DNA of 64,000 nucleotides from Lachnospiraceae bacterium (GCA_029219245.1 JAQXTA010000043.1:27621-91620), one strand, 5' to 3'; shown: positions 45,948 through 55,452, counted from the first letter of the stretch. The notes: generated by a model from the sequence alone, not told the origin. Translations and numbers: made by a program.

Positions 45948-47120
45948 TCCCCGCAGCATTGCACGATACATTTTCTTTGGTGCAATCACCGGTGCCGGAC
46001 TAAGCGGCCCGCTTTCCGCAGGCACAATTTTACCCTGTCTTAGCTGTTCTGCAAAGCGCAAAAACTCTTCTGCCGCATGCTTTGCATTCCACTCCTCTGT
46101 AATCGTACGATACGCAGCATAACCCATCTGCTTTTTTTCCTCCCAATGTTCAAACAAATCCACAACCAGTTTTTCCATTTCCGCATAGGAATCATCGGGA
46201 TAAACCAGTCCGTTTACCCCATGCTGAATCAGATAAGGAGCCGCCCCCACCTGGGCATTGACAACCTCCACGCAACCGCTGTTCATGCCTTCGTTGACAA
46301 CAGCACCCCATCCTTCCAGATAATTACTGGTAAAAAGGTGGATATGACACTGTTCCATCACGTCCCGTACTTTTTCCGGTTCCTGAAAGCCATAGAACAG
46401 AAATTTTTCGGACAGTCCTGCCCGCTCCACTTGTTTTTTTATCTCCGGCTCCAGCTCACCACTTCCCAGCATGTGTATCTTAAATGCAAATCCCTTTTCC
46501 TGTAAACATCCGGCAAGTTTTACCATATATTCAGGGTGCTTTAAGGGAATAAACCTTCCCGCCCAGACAAGCTGCAGTGGCCCGTCTTTTTTAAGAGCAG
46601 CAAATGCTTCCTCGGAATAGGTCCTCATTTCCGGGAAATAGCCCCACCGGAACATTTTGCCCGGATAGGCTTTTATCAGATGAAAATCCGATGCCGTATA
46701 AGCCCCCGCACAAAGCAGGCAGACATTTTGTTTACGATACCGGACATGCTCCTTATATTTGGCAAGAAGCCCTCTCGGAGAGATGGCTTTCCACTGACCT
46801 TCCCGGTAAAGCCTCTCGCTGACACGAATCGTTGTTTTTCTCGAAAGAAGCCTTTCCGTTACGATATCTTCCCTGCCGGTCCATCCAAACAATACCACAT
46901 CGCTCTCTGCGATTATCTTACGGCATTCATATTCTTCTTCATAGAAACAGTGTACATAAGGAAGCTTCCTCACATCCACGCTCCAGCCCATAGCAACTCT
47001 CTCTTCCTCCATCGGCATCGTCTGTATGAAGCAATAGTTCTCTCCGAGTTTTTCATAAAGTGCCTCGGAAAAAGGAATCTGATGATGATTGATGTAATTA
47101 GACACAAAAACTATGGTCAT
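45933..47120 (-). CDS. GT4-family glycosyltransferase
   Basis: A GT-B enzyme of 395 residues. The N-terminus IVFVSNYINHHQIPFSEALY is typical of a GT4 subgroup in capsule loci. The C-terminal donor domain begins LQLVWAGRFIPLKHPEYMV near 201-219 and holds SNYLEGWGAVVNEGMNSGC near 284-302, an EX7E-like site. The last 25 residues (PAESGPLSPAPVIAPKK) are proline-rich and may be a tail. The ATG overlaps the stop of the upstream GT4 (ATGA) with GGGAG 7 bases before it. Confidence 0.85.
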   Translation of the reverse strand: MTIVFVSNYINHHQIPFSEALYEKLGENYCFIQTMPMEEERVAMGWSVDVRKLPYVHCFYEEEYECRKIIAESDVVLFGWTGREDIVTERLLSRKTTIRVSERLYREGQWKAISPRGLLAKYKEHVRYRKQNVCLLCAGAYTASDFHLIKAYPGKMFRWGYFPEMRTYSEEAFAALKKDGPLQLVWAGRFIPLKHPEYMVKLAGCLQEKGFAFKIHMLGSGELEPEIKKQVERAGLSEKFLFYGFQEPEKVRDVMEQCHIHLFTSNYLEGWGAVVNEGMNSGCVEVVNAQVGAAPYLIQHGVNGLVYPDDSYAEMEKLVVDLFEHWEEKKQMGYAAYRTITEEWNAKHAAEEFLRFAEQLRQGKIVPAESGPLSPAPVIAPKKMYRAMLRGELKQ

Positions 47121-48406
47121 GATACAATCTCCCGGTAAATGTGCATCAACTTATAATAATTCTGGTCGGCATCGTGAGTCTGCCTTGCATGCTTTCTGGC
47201 ATTATCGGAGAATTTCTCGGAGATGGTATCTTTACTGAAAATCTCAATAATCTGTTTTGCCAGTTCTTCCACATTCCCTGCCGGATAGAGCAGTCCGTCA
47301 CCGCCATCCATTAAAAGATTATGGATACCGCCTACATCGGCAGCCACGCAGGGCACACCAAGCAACATTGCCTCGCCCAAAGAGTTCGGTGAATTTTCCA
47401 ATGCCGACGGACAGACAAACACATGGCTTAGCAGGAACTGTTCTTTCATACCCTCTGCATCCAGTCTGCCAAGCATAGTTACTTTGTCGCCCAGATGATT
47501 TTCTTTTATCAGCTTCTTTAAGTATTTCGCATAAGCCGGAAGCTTCAGCTTATCCTTCCATGTTTCTTCTTTCAAAATATTGCTACCTGCCACACAGATA
47601 TGCGCTTCGGGATATTGCGCAAGCACAATCGGCATCGCTTTGAGCAGGTAGTGAAAGCCTTTAAGCGGATAATCGCCCTGACTTAAAAAAATACGGTAGG
47701 GCACACAATTTCCCGGCTTCCATCGGTCACGATAGAAGCAACTCCGCATAGTTTCATTTAAAAAATGATATTTTGCTTCCGGATTCAGCTTTGCAGTAAA
47801 CTCCCTATCAAAATCCGTTCTTCCCGCAATGTGTCCGGTCATACGGATGGCCTCTTTCTCATACATACCTCGTTTCTGGAATTTCCGCTGCTGCTGACGG
47901 ATACTGTCCTTTCTGACAAAATCGCGGAACGTCACTTTTCGTTGTACATTCCCCGGCAAGTCTGCCATATAGACCTCAGCACAGGCAGAAATCAATCCCT
48001 GTATACCAATCAAAGTACGTGACGGTCTGCGGTAAGCCCGCACACAGGCCAGCGTATGTGGAAATTCCGTACCAAAGATATGTACAATGTCCGGCTTAAA
48101 ATCTTTGATAATTTCCTTCATCCGTTCTTCGATACGACTGTCATACACCTCCGGGGTATCCAGATCTTCTATAAATCCATAAATACGACAGCTCATACCT
48201 TCCCCCAGCGGCAATTCTTTATCTACATTTCCCATCTCTTCCATAATCGGGAAAGCAATTCCCAAGGAAATCTGATTCCTCTGCTGTTCCTGTATGACCT
48301 TATCCAAAAGACCGGTCAGCCAGCCTTCCCGATTGCTGTACGGCAGACCCAACTGTTTGGCAATCGCCGGAAGCATGATGTTGCATACCCACAATACCTT
48401 TATCAT
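47117..48406 (-). CDS. GT4-family glycosyltransferase
   Basis: A GT-B enzyme of 429 residues. It opens KVLWVCNIMLPAIAKQLG, then has PDIVHIFGTEFPHTL near 105-119. The C-terminal part has RIFLSQGDYPLKGFHYLLKA near 236-255, and PSALENSPNSLGEAMLLGVP near 334-353 holds the donor site. It is longer than most GT4 enzymes because of a helical middle region (about 130-200). The start overlaps the stop of the preceding GT2 gene (ATGA). Both neighbours are glycosyltransferases of the same unit. Confidence 0.85.
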   Translation of the reverse strand: MIKVLWVCNIMLPAIAKQLGLPYSNREGWLTGLLDKVIQEQQRNQISLGIAFPIMEEMGNVDKELPLGEGMSCRIYGFIEDLDTPEVYDSRIEERMKEIIKDFKPDIVHIFGTEFPHTLACVRAYRRPSRTLIGIQGLISACAEVYMADLPGNVQRKVTFRDFVRKDSIRQQQRKFQKRGMYEKEAIRMTGHIAGRTDFDREFTAKLNPEAKYHFLNETMRSCFYRDRWKPGNCVPYRIFLSQGDYPLKGFHYLLKAMPIVLAQYPEAHICVAGSNILKEETWKDKLKLPAYAKYLKKLIKENHLGDKVTMLGRLDAEGMKEQFLLSHVFVCPSALENSPNSLGEAMLLGVPCVAADVGGIHNLLMDGGDGLLYPAGNVEELAKQIIEIFSKDTISEKFSDNARKHARQTHDADQNYYKLMHIYREIVS

Positions 48407-49236
48407 TTCGTAACCCTGCCCCTTTCATACCATAATTTTTTCCCTTTATTATAAATGCCCGCCGTTACCGGATTTCTGGCTATCCAGGTGCGAAGCGGTG
48501 CCAGTGTCAGACACATAAGCATCCGGTATTTCCATACCTGCGCAGGAGGCATATATTTTCTTACGATTTCTTGATGTTCCTTCTCGGACAGTTTTTTATT
48601 CTTATCGCTTTCGGAGAAGCCCCCACCCTCGTAATCCGCGATTAGCATATCGCCATAGACAAAGGCTGTCTTCCCTTTATCATTCCCGGTAAAAAAGCAC
48701 CACAAGAACTGTTCATAATCTGCTCTTACCCGATACTTTGTGTCAAAGGGATGCGCCAGAAGAAGTTCTCTTTCATAAAAGCATGCCTGATGACAGGGTA
48801 CATTCCGGTAGCAGCCAAAAGCATCTATCTTCGGATTGGAGGCTACCACCTGCCCGGTCACACGCTCAAAAATGTTTCCGTAATAAATTCCATGCTCTGA
48901 CGGATATCCTTCGATTAAAGCCGCTACACGTTCCAATACCTGCCCGTCATAAAAATAATCCCCACAGTTTAAAAAATACAGATAGCTTCCGGTTGCTTTC
49001 CTTACTGCCTGATTCATGGCATCATAAATTCCCGTATCCTTCTCCTGTACCGGGCAAAGTTCCGGCATTTCTTTTGCTGCTTCGCAAAGATATTCCCACG
49101 TTTCATCCGTAGACAAGCCATCCTTTACGATAATCTCATAGTCCCGAAAGGTCTGTTTCTTTATGCTTTCCAGCGTTTTTTTCAATTTTTCACCGGGGTT
49201 TAAACAAACCACCAGAATCGAAAATTTCGCTCCCAT
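48403..49236 (-). CDS. GT2-family glycosyltransferase (WcaA-like)
   Basis: An inverting GT-A enzyme of 277 residues: FSILVVCLNPGEKLKKTL near 4-21, YEIIVKDGLSTDETWEYL near 33-50, DTGIYDAMNQAVRKATGSYL near 66-85 and FLNCGDYF near 87-94, which has Cys-Gly-Asp at the metal-site position. HQACFYER near 145 and RADYEQFLWC near 164 fit the WcaA-type subgroup. The start at 49236 follows AAAGGA at 7 bases; a GTG 18 bases earlier is less likely. Confidence 0.86.
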   Translation of the reverse strand: MGAKFSILVVCLNPGEKLKKTLESIKKQTFRDYEIIVKDGLSTDETWEYLCEAAKEMPELCPVQEKDTGIYDAMNQAVRKATGSYLYFLNCGDYFYDGQVLERVAALIEGYPSEHGIYYGNIFERVTGQVVASNPKIDAFGCYRNVPCHQACFYERELLLAHPFDTKYRVRADYEQFLWCFFTGNDKGKTAFVYGDMLIADYEGGGFSESDKNKKLSEKEHQEIVRKYMPPAQVWKYRMLMCLTLAPLRTWIARNPVTAGIYNKGKKLWYERGRVTK

Positions 49237-49259
49237 GTCACAATCCTTTCCCACACTTT

Positions 49260-50366
49260 CTAATTCATATCCGAAAGAATATTTACCATATCATGAAAGA
49301 AAAAACTCTTATAAGGTAAAATCAAAAGTCCGTCATCATATGCCCTGCTCATGAAAATGGCAAAATAGAGCACTGCTGCCGCAATCATGCCAAACTGCAA
49401 GAATCTCTTTAATTTCGGATTCTCTGTTTTATCAATCAGCGCCGGAATAAACAAAATATGGCTGATAGTCAGATAATAACCGATACGGGAAATAATCGGC
49501 AAAAACGAGCAGAATGTATAAAGCACCAGTGCGCCCAGGTTCAGATAAAAATAAAACTGAAACCTCCGGTCTCCCCGTATGTGTTTCTGATAATAAAACA
49601 GTGACAGCACAAGTACTGCCAGACACCGTAAAATATTGATGTAGCTTGTGCCACCCTCCAGATATTCCGTATCTTCATAGGTCGGATACAAAAATACCAC
49701 AACCTTCAGATAAAAGTCCTGTAAAAATAAAAAAGTCGTACAAAAAAGTCCTATTAAGGCAAGCTGCCACTTCTTCCAGGTAACCGCTGCCAGAAAATAG
49801 AGCGGTAAAACAACTAACAGCGATTTGTGGAAAAAAGAACCTAAAAATACCAGCAGAACAAATCTGCCCCATTGTTTCCGAATAACAAACTTCATCGAAT
49901 AAAAGGCTATCGCCAATGCCAGATAGTAGCGCACCGTACTGAAGGTCTGAAAATAATATCCAAGTGCCATGAACAAAAAGTAGGTAATCGGAAATTCATC
50001 GCTCAGTTCATAAATGGCAAGCAAAAACAAAAAAATCGTAACAAAGGCATAGACCGCGAATACAAGCAAATGATTTTCAAAGCCGGACAGACCATAAATG
50101 ATCTTCACTAACAGATTAAAACCAGGCTCTGTAGGTACATAGGCATTGGAGTTAACCAGATGCATGAACTCTACATATTTGGCGTAATCGTTTCCTACAT
50201 TCTGACGGCAGGCAGAAAGAGCAAACAGAATCATAAAAATGGACACAAGACAGATTCGGTTACACATCTGCTGCCGCGTAATCTTATACGGTTGTCTGAC
50301 CGGATGGTTATCAATCATGCATGCCAGCAAGACGGTTCCCACCGCAACTGCAAGATATAAAATCAT
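49260..50366 (-). CDS. EpsG-family polysaccharide polymerase (Wzy-like)
   Basis: A membrane protein of 368 residues with about ten hydrophobic segments. ACRQNVGNDYAKYVEFMH near 52-69 and VPTEPGFNLLVKIIYGL near 77-93 are the EpsG signature (RxxxGxDxxxY, then EPGF). SFFHKSLLVVLPLYFL near 176-191 is the conserved HxSxxxxxP element. It probably polymerises the repeat unit of the 55.3-43 kb module outside the membrane. The Wzy-like protein at 16309-18822 is unrelated to it, which argues for two polymers. Ribosome site AAAGGA, 5 bases before ATG. Confidence 0.87.
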   Translation of the reverse strand: MILYLAVAVGTVLLACMIDNHPVRQPYKITRQQMCNRICLVSIFMILFALSACRQNVGNDYAKYVEFMHLVNSNAYVPTEPGFNLLVKIIYGLSGFENHLLVFAVYAFVTIFLFLLAIYELSDEFPITYFLFMALGYYFQTFSTVRYYLALAIAFYSMKFVIRKQWGRFVLLVFLGSFFHKSLLVVLPLYFLAAVTWKKWQLALIGLFCTTFLFLQDFYLKVVVFLYPTYEDTEYLEGGTSYINILRCLAVLVLSLFYYQKHIRGDRRFQFYFYLNLGALVLYTFCSFLPIISRIGYYLTISHILFIPALIDKTENPKLKRFLQFGMIAAAVLYFAIFMSRAYDDGLLILPYKSFFFHDMVNILSDMN

Positions 50367-50402
50367 GGATTCCTTTCTTACTCCTATCTGTCTGTCATTC
50401 TT

Positions 50403-51203
50403 TTATTTCTGGGAATCAATTCCCTGTTTCATAAGCTCATATGTCGTTTTGACAGAGAGTTCTTTACACATCTCATCTTTATTTTTCAGAAGAAATCGCA
50501 GGGCAAAAGGCTTCGCCCAAATTCCATATAAATAATGATAGAGCACTCCCCTATCCTCGAAAAACTTCGGTGTATATCCATGGAACCAAGTTGATTCCCG
50601 CTCGATTTCTTCTCCGATACAAACCGGAACTGCATAGATTTTCAGACCGGATTTCAGACAATCTCGTAAAAACAGGCTGTCCTCCCCATTGCTGTATCTT
50701 GCACCACCGCCAAACAGCAGGGAAAAGAACACATTTGCTTTACGCAGTGCTTCCAGTTTTCCGGAAATGCTGTATGCCGGATATCTGCCATAGTTATACC
50801 AACGGATTCTTTTCACATTTTCATTCCAATAGGTTCTTCTGGCAGGGGCAACTTTCACATTAAATAAAAGCATATCGGCATCCGGATATTTTTCATAAGC
50901 TTCCAAAATAGCTTTCGCATAATCATCCGCCAGCACAATATCTTCGTCTGAAAAAAGACAGATATCAGAATCCGCGTGAAGCAGTGCCGTATTCCGGCTA
51001 AGTCCCACACCCCTCTCCGGCATGGAAAAACACTGAACTTTCCCAGTGCCTTCCGGTAAAGGGAACTCGTCAAAACCATATTTATCACACTGATTTACCA
51101 GCACCGCATCCGTCTTCAGATTCATTTTTTCTATTAGTTGACGATTATCCTGGTTCACTGCAGAAACCAGCACCTGTAATTTTATAGGTGATTGTAATAC
51201 CAT
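50403..51203 (-). CDS. GT2-like (GT-A) glycosyltransferase
   Basis: A 266-residue protein with a reduced N-terminus (IKLQVLVSAVNQDNRQLI). RGVGLSRNTALLHADSDICL near 65-84 and FSDEDIVLADDY near 85-96 form the nucleotide and metal site. GGGARYSNGEDSLFLRDCLK near 165-184 holds the catalytic ED pair. This is a common capsule-locus GT-A family in Firmicutes. It overlaps the Wzz gene by 22 bp and lies just before EpsG. Confidence 0.83.
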   Translation of the reverse strand: MVLQSPIKLQVLVSAVNQDNRQLIEKMNLKTDAVLVNQCDKYGFDEFPLPEGTGKVQCFSMPERGVGLSRNTALLHADSDICLFSDEDIVLADDYAKAILEAYEKYPDADMLLFNVKVAPARRTYWNENVKRIRWYNYGRYPAYSISGKLEALRKANVFFSLLFGGGARYSNGEDSLFLRDCLKSGLKIYAVPVCIGEEIERESTWFHGYTPKFFEDRGVLYHYLYGIWAKPFALRFLLKNKDEMCKELSVKTTYELMKQGIDSQK

Positions 51204-52189
51204 TTCAAAAACCTCGCATCTGCATCCTTTATCATAATACCGCTTATCGTTCCCTGTAAAAGTTCCAATTGCTCCATACGATAGGTCAGGCTTGCTCTGG
51301 TTATCTTCGCATAGGGAATCACTAACAAAATCCCTCCTGCCTGCTGTAATCGGGCGCGTGTCTGTTCAGTAATCGGCAATTCATTCTCCAAATCAAATAC
51401 TTCCACCTGTCCAACGGTCTGTACCAGATGTGCTTTGTTCTGCTCCAAATCCTTCTCCATGGATTCTAGAAACTCTTGTGTCCTTTTGCCACCCCGGCTG
51501 TTTTTTTCTTTCTGCGGTGCAAAAACATATCCAACAAAAGGTACCTGAGTTGCGCTTTTCATATCTCCCGGCACATAAATCCTGTCGTTGAAAACATAAA
51601 GAAGCAGCATACCAAGTATGGTAACAGTAAGCGCAATCAGAAAACCAAGTAATACTGCCTGTCCTAACCTTTCATCTACCGCCACTAATTTCGGCTCAGT
51701 TTCCTTGATAACCTCAATGTCAAGAAACTCTTTTTCCCTATCTCCCATATCCACTAAAGAAAGGTCCGTCGCTTTCAGAATCTCTGCTGTCCTGTCTGCA
51801 TCAGATGTTGTGATCGTAATGGTTAAAAGCCGCAAATCCGAAAGAATTTCCGCTTTTGTTGCCGCAATCACCTCTTCTTCCGTATAGGAATCCGGAAGAT
51901 AAGACATCGTTGTATCTAAAATCAGCTGCGTGGACATTAAATCGTTCCATGTATACCCGTTGTATTCCTGATAGATTTCCCCGGACTCATCCGGTGCAAA
52001 ATCCAGATATACCTTCGACTCTGCACGATATTCCCGATTGCTGTTTAGCACTACCTGACAAAGCAGATAAATGCCGCCGCCAAGCATTGCACCGATGACT
52101 GCCGCAAGCACAACAATCCATAGCTTTTGCAAAAAACAAAGCATCAGCTTTTTACAATCCATTCCTTCATTTCCGTACTTCATCGTCAT
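51182..52189 (-). CDS. Wzz/YveK-like chain-length regulator with degenerate kinase-like tail
   Basis: A protein of 335 residues. Helix 1 (about 18-46) is followed by an extracytoplasmic domain (YRAESKVYLDF start), then helix 2 (about 176-200) and a cytoplasmic tail beginning VPFVGYVFAPQKEKNSRGG. The tail ends GGILLVIPYAKITRASLTYR and then ISGIMIKDADARFLKWYY. This lines up with the last strands and tyrosine-rich end of BY-kinases, but no Walker A or DTPP motif is present. No separate kinase or phosphatase is in the window. Chain-length control of the 55.3-43 kb glycan is likely. The start could be 52189 or 52183. Confidence 0.82.
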   Translation of the reverse strand: MTMKYGNEGMDCKKLMLCFLQKLWIVVLAAVIGAMLGGGIYLLCQVVLNSNREYRAESKVYLDFAPDESGEIYQEYNGYTWNDLMSTQLILDTTMSYLPDSYTEEEVIAATKAEILSDLRLLTITITTSDADRTAEILKATDLSLVDMGDREKEFLDIEVIKETEPKLVAVDERLGQAVLLGFLIALTVTILGMLLLYVFNDRIYVPGDMKSATQVPFVGYVFAPQKEKNSRGGKRTQEFLESMEKDLEQNKAHLVQTVGQVEVFDLENELPITEQTRARLQQAGGILLVIPYAKITRASLTYRMEQLELLQGTISGIMIKDADARFLKWYYNHL

Positions 52190-53570
52190 GATTCTCTCCA
52201 TTTTTCATTGCTGTTGTCTGATTTTTCTCCACCCCTTCTGTACTTTCCGGTTTGAAAAGTATCTTCAGGGTAAGCAGCATCAGCTTGATATCCAACCAGA
52301 CGGAATAATTTTCAATATACGTCAAATCCAGTTTCAATTTATCATAAGGTGTTGTATTGTATTTGCCATACACCTGCGCATAACCGGCAAGTCCGGCTTT
52401 TACCTTCATACGGAATGCAAACTCCGGCATCTCCTCCATATACTGTGCAATGATTTCCGGACGCTCCGGTCTTGGTCCGATGAAAGACATCTCGCCCTTT
52501 AAAATATTAAATAATTGCGGTAATTCATCAATCCGGACCGCACGAATGAATTTTCCAATCGGTGTAATACGGCTGTCATTTTTCGCTGCCAGTCTGGCAA
52601 CACCGTCCTTCTCGGCATCCACACGCATACTACGAAATTTCAGAATATAGAATTCCTTCGCATCCAACGTACAACGAATCTGTTTGTAAAAAACCGGGCC
52701 ACCGTCATACAGCTTAATGGCAAGCGCCGTCAGCAACATAAAAGGTGATGCAATTACCAGCAAAATCACTGCACAGATCAGATCAATCAGACGTTTGGCA
52801 ATTCGCTGCTCAATTTTTAGCGCATACTCCCTTGTCAAAAGAATCGGCGTATCAAACAGATGTAACTGGTCAGCTCCTTTTACCAGTACATCAGAAATCT
52901 TCGGCATCATATAGACACGAATAGATTTGCTGTAACAGTATTTTAAAAGCACATTCCGGTCCGCTACAGAAATATCCCACAAAACAACGGCACCGTAACG
53001 CTCCAGTATTTCCTCCTTTATGCGTTCCATACCAACCGAAATATTCATGCATTTCGCAATTTTATATTTGTCCTTGCGGGAATCAAATTTGCTCACAATA
53101 TCATCAATCGGCCGCTCTCCATGAATAATCAAAATTTCCCTTGGTGGAAAAGCTTTGTGATAGCACAAATCACAAATATAAACCCATGCAGCCGATATGA
53201 CAAGCTGAATTACCATCGTCTGTATAATCGGAGTCACATCCACCAGCCAGTTCGCCATCAGAGAAATCTGGAAATACGAAAACACATTGACTGCAAGCAG
53301 GGAAAAAACCTGTGAAAAGTATACATCCGTCCATTTCAGATAGCCGACCTTTAATCCGCCATAGGTGCTCGCAAAGAAGAAAAGTAGCACAAAGTAAATC
53401 AAATACATCAGTATATGACCTTTAAAATAAAAGGTCAATCGACGATGCATATGAAGAAACGGATAATAATCCATTCTCCAGAAATAAGCATATACTGCCG
53501 TCTGCAAAATCAGCCCGATAAAGGAAAGCTGCAATATAATCATTCGTTTAAAAGATTCTATCCTTTTCAC
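52167..53570 (-). CDS. WbaP/EpsE-like polyprenyl glycosylphosphotransferase
   Basis: A large initiating transferase of 467 residues. Four N-terminal helices (about 10-130) lead to a soluble CoA-binding-like region (about 140-250), then the catalytic domain with a re-entrant helix near 255-285. FYKQIRCTLDAKEFYILKFR near 294-313, and DELPQLFNILKGEMSFIGPRPER near 347-369, hold the catalytic residues. It moves a sugar-1-phosphate to undecaprenyl phosphate, starting the repeat unit of this module. I prefer the GTG at 53570, with GAGG 7 bases upstream, over a GTG two codons earlier. It overlaps the Wzz gene by 23 bp. Confidence 0.88.
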   Translation of the reverse strand: MKRIESFKRMIILQLSFIGLILQTAVYAYFWRMDYYPFLHMHRRLTFYFKGHILMYLIYFVLLFFFASTYGGLKVGYLKWTDVYFSQVFSLLAVNVFSYFQISLMANWLVDVTPIIQTMVIQLVISAAWVYICDLCYHKAFPPREILIIHGERPIDDIVSKFDSRKDKYKIAKCMNISVGMERIKEEILERYGAVVLWDISVADRNVLLKYCYSKSIRVYMMPKISDVLVKGADQLHLFDTPILLTREYALKIEQRIAKRLIDLICAVILLVIASPFMLLTALAIKLYDGGPVFYKQIRCTLDAKEFYILKFRSMRVDAEKDGVARLAAKNDSRITPIGKFIRAVRIDELPQLFNILKGEMSFIGPRPERPEIIAQYMEEMPEFAFRMKVKAGLAGYAQVYGKYNTTPYDKLKLDLTYIENYSVWLDIKLMLLTLKILFKPESTEGVEKNQTTAMKNGENHDDEVRK

Positions 53571-53593
53571 ATCCACACCTCATTTGTGAGTAT

Positions 53594-54364
53594 TTATATA
53601 CGCCGCAGCGTAGCCCGCACTGCCCAGAAAAAGAAACAGCAGGCGCTGACCGGAAGAGACAGTTTCTCTTCCCTGCGGTACAAATTCCAGATTCTTTGCA
53701 TTGCCACAAGCTTATTGGAAGAAAGGCTTTTCGCCGGTCTTCTATAAATGGACAATACTTCATTTAACCCAAATGCCGTATAGCCTGTCCGCAGAATTTT
53801 CCACCAGGTTGCCGTATCCTCGCTGGCAACCACAGGCATATGAAGCAATTTTTTATCAATTTTCCCGGTATCAAACAGAACCGTTGAGGTAAAGATTACC
53901 GTTCTGGATAATGCCTGACGATAATTCAGTTTTTCCGGTACTTGAACAATTTTTCCGGTTCCTTGCGCATTTTCATCGCCAAACTCATACGCAGTAAAAA
54001 CAAATGCCGCCTTCTTTTCTTGCAAAAAGGCAAGTTCTTTTTCCAGTTTATCGGGCATCCAGATATCATCGGCATCCAGAAATGCAATGTATCTGCCCTG
54101 CGCTGCATCGATTCCGGTATTTCTTGCCCTGGCAGCGCCTTCGTTTTGCTCCTTACAAAAAAGACGGATGCGCTCCGGGTTTTCCCCGTTTCGTTCTTTT
54201 TCTATCTCCTGTTCGATTATCGAAGCACTGTTATCCGGCGAACAATCGTCTACCAGAATCAGTTCCCAGTTTTTATAAGTCTGTTTTCTTACCATCTCCA
54301 TGGTTTGTATAAGGTACGGTGCGGCACAATAAACCGGCACAATAATGCTGACCATCTCATTCAT
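53594..54364 (-). CDS. GT2-family glycosyltransferase
   Basis: An inverting GT-A enzyme of 256 residues: VSIIVPVYCAAPYLIQTMEM near 5-24, LILVDDCSPDNSASII near 35-50, AARARNTGIDAAQGRYIAFLD near 76-96 and the DADDIW metal site. VASEDTATWWKILRTGY near 186-202 supplies the ED pair. It resembles Firmicute capsule GT2 enzymes such as WcaA/TagGH-linked types. The start at 54364 has GAGGG 6 bases upstream; the frame is open 12 codons further but without a site. Confidence 0.86.
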   Translation of the reverse strand: MNEMVSIIVPVYCAAPYLIQTMEMVRKQTYKNWELILVDDCSPDNSASIIEQEIEKERNGENPERIRLFCKEQNEGAARARNTGIDAAQGRYIAFLDADDIWMPDKLEKELAFLQEKKAAFVFTAYEFGDENAQGTGKIVQVPEKLNYRQALSRTVIFTSTVLFDTGKIDKKLLHMPVVASEDTATWWKILRTGYTAFGLNEVLSIYRRPAKSLSSNKLVAMQRIWNLYRREEKLSLPVSACCFFFWAVRATLRRI

Positions 54365-54414
54365 CGGATACCCTCTTTTCCCAGATAGTTTCCTTCGCAA
54401 GCAGCTCTTTCTTC

Positions 54415-55344
54415 TTAGATATCTTCTTTAATCAGATAGATAGGTCTTCTCTTGACTTCCATGTAGGTCTTAGATAAGTATTGCCCCACAATGCCCAGAC
54501 AAAACAGCTGTACACCGCTGACCAGTGAAATAATGCATACCAGCGACGGCCAGCCGGAGGTCGGATCCCCGAACATCAGCTTGCGGACAATGGTAACAAC
54601 AATTAAAAGAAAGGCTACAAAACAAAACAGCACTCCCATTATCGATGCCACTGCCAGCGGTGCTGTGGAAAATGCGGTAATTCCATCGATGGAATACAAA
54701 AACAGTTTCCAGAAGGACCATTTGGTTTCTCCTTTGTTCCGTTCTACATTTTCAAATTCAATCCATTTCGTTTCAAAACCTACCCAGCCGAAGATTCCTT
54801 TCGTAAAACGATTGTACTCCGTCATCGCCAAAATGGCATCCACGACCTGCCTTGTCATCAGACGATAATCTCTTGCTCCGTCTACAATTTCCGTTCTGGA
54901 TATTTTATTCATCAGTTTATAAAACATACGGGCAAAGAAAGAACGGATAACCGGCTCTCCTTTTCGTGTTACTCTTCTGGTGGCTACGGAATCATAACCC
55001 TGCTCAATATAGGAATACATCTCCGGCAGAAGGGCAGGCGGGTCCTGTAAATCCACATCCATCATGACGGCAAAATCGCCTTTTGCCTTCTGAAGTCCGG
55101 CATAAATAGCTGCTTCCTTGCCAAAATTTCTGGAAAAAGAAACAAGATGCACCCTTTCATCTCCGTCACGCAGTTTTTTTACTTCTGCTGCTGTTCCGTC
55201 TTTGGAACCGTCATCTATATAAAGAAATTCCAGCTCTAATTCTTTTTCCTGAAAAAAAGCATTATTTTTTAATACTTCCCGATAAAAATCCGCTACATTT
55301 TCCTCTTCATTATAGCAGGGTACAATGATGCTCAACAGTTTCAC
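54415..55344 (-). CDS. GtrB/DPM-like polyprenyl-phosphate glycosyltransferase (GT2)
   Basis: A protein of 309 residues. LSIIVPCYNEEENVADFYRE near 4-23, LYIDDGSKDGTAAEV near 41-55, MMDVDLQDPPALLPEM near 93-108 and GARDYRLMTRQVVDAI near 156-171 are GtrB/YkoT-type. Two transmembrane helices follow (about 225-255 and 265-292), with GQYLSKTYMEVKRRPIYLI as the end. It makes undecaprenyl-phosphate sugar for extracellular transfer, perhaps for the GT39-like protein at the end of the same unit. The start is GTG at 55344 with GGAGAGG 6 bases upstream; a TTG 15 bases earlier overlaps that site. Confidence 0.87.
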   Translation of the reverse strand: MKLLSIIVPCYNEEENVADFYREVLKNNAFFQEKELELEFLYIDDGSKDGTAAEVKKLRDGDERVHLVSFSRNFGKEAAIYAGLQKAKGDFAVMMDVDLQDPPALLPEMYSYIEQGYDSVATRRVTRKGEPVIRSFFARMFYKLMNKISRTEIVDGARDYRLMTRQVVDAILAMTEYNRFTKGIFGWVGFETKWIEFENVERNKGETKWSFWKLFLYSIDGITAFSTAPLAVASIMGVLFCFVAFLLIVVTIVRKLMFGDPTSGWPSLVCIISLVSGVQLFCLGIVGQYLSKTYMEVKRRPIYLIKEDI

Positions 55345-55422
55345 GTTTTTCCTCTCCAATCTATTCTGCTTATTTACAGACTTGTCCCATCATAATTATT
55401 TTTTATTCTATCATAAACCAAC

Positions 55423-55452
55423 AAAAAAAGGAAGGGTACGATGCCCTTCCTT
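55423..55452 (-). terminator. Rho-independent terminator after the Spo0A-C gene
   Basis: On the minus strand a 9-bp stem, AAGGAAGGG with CCCTTCCTT, encloses a 7-base loop and is followed by seven T residues. It begins 25 bp after the stop codon at 55477. It separates the regulator from the glycosyltransferase unit. Confidence 0.9.

Noticed and set aside
45697..46122. Plus-strand open frame across the palindrome
   Set aside because: It runs through the palindrome into the antisense of a GT4 gene; no ribosome site or domain.
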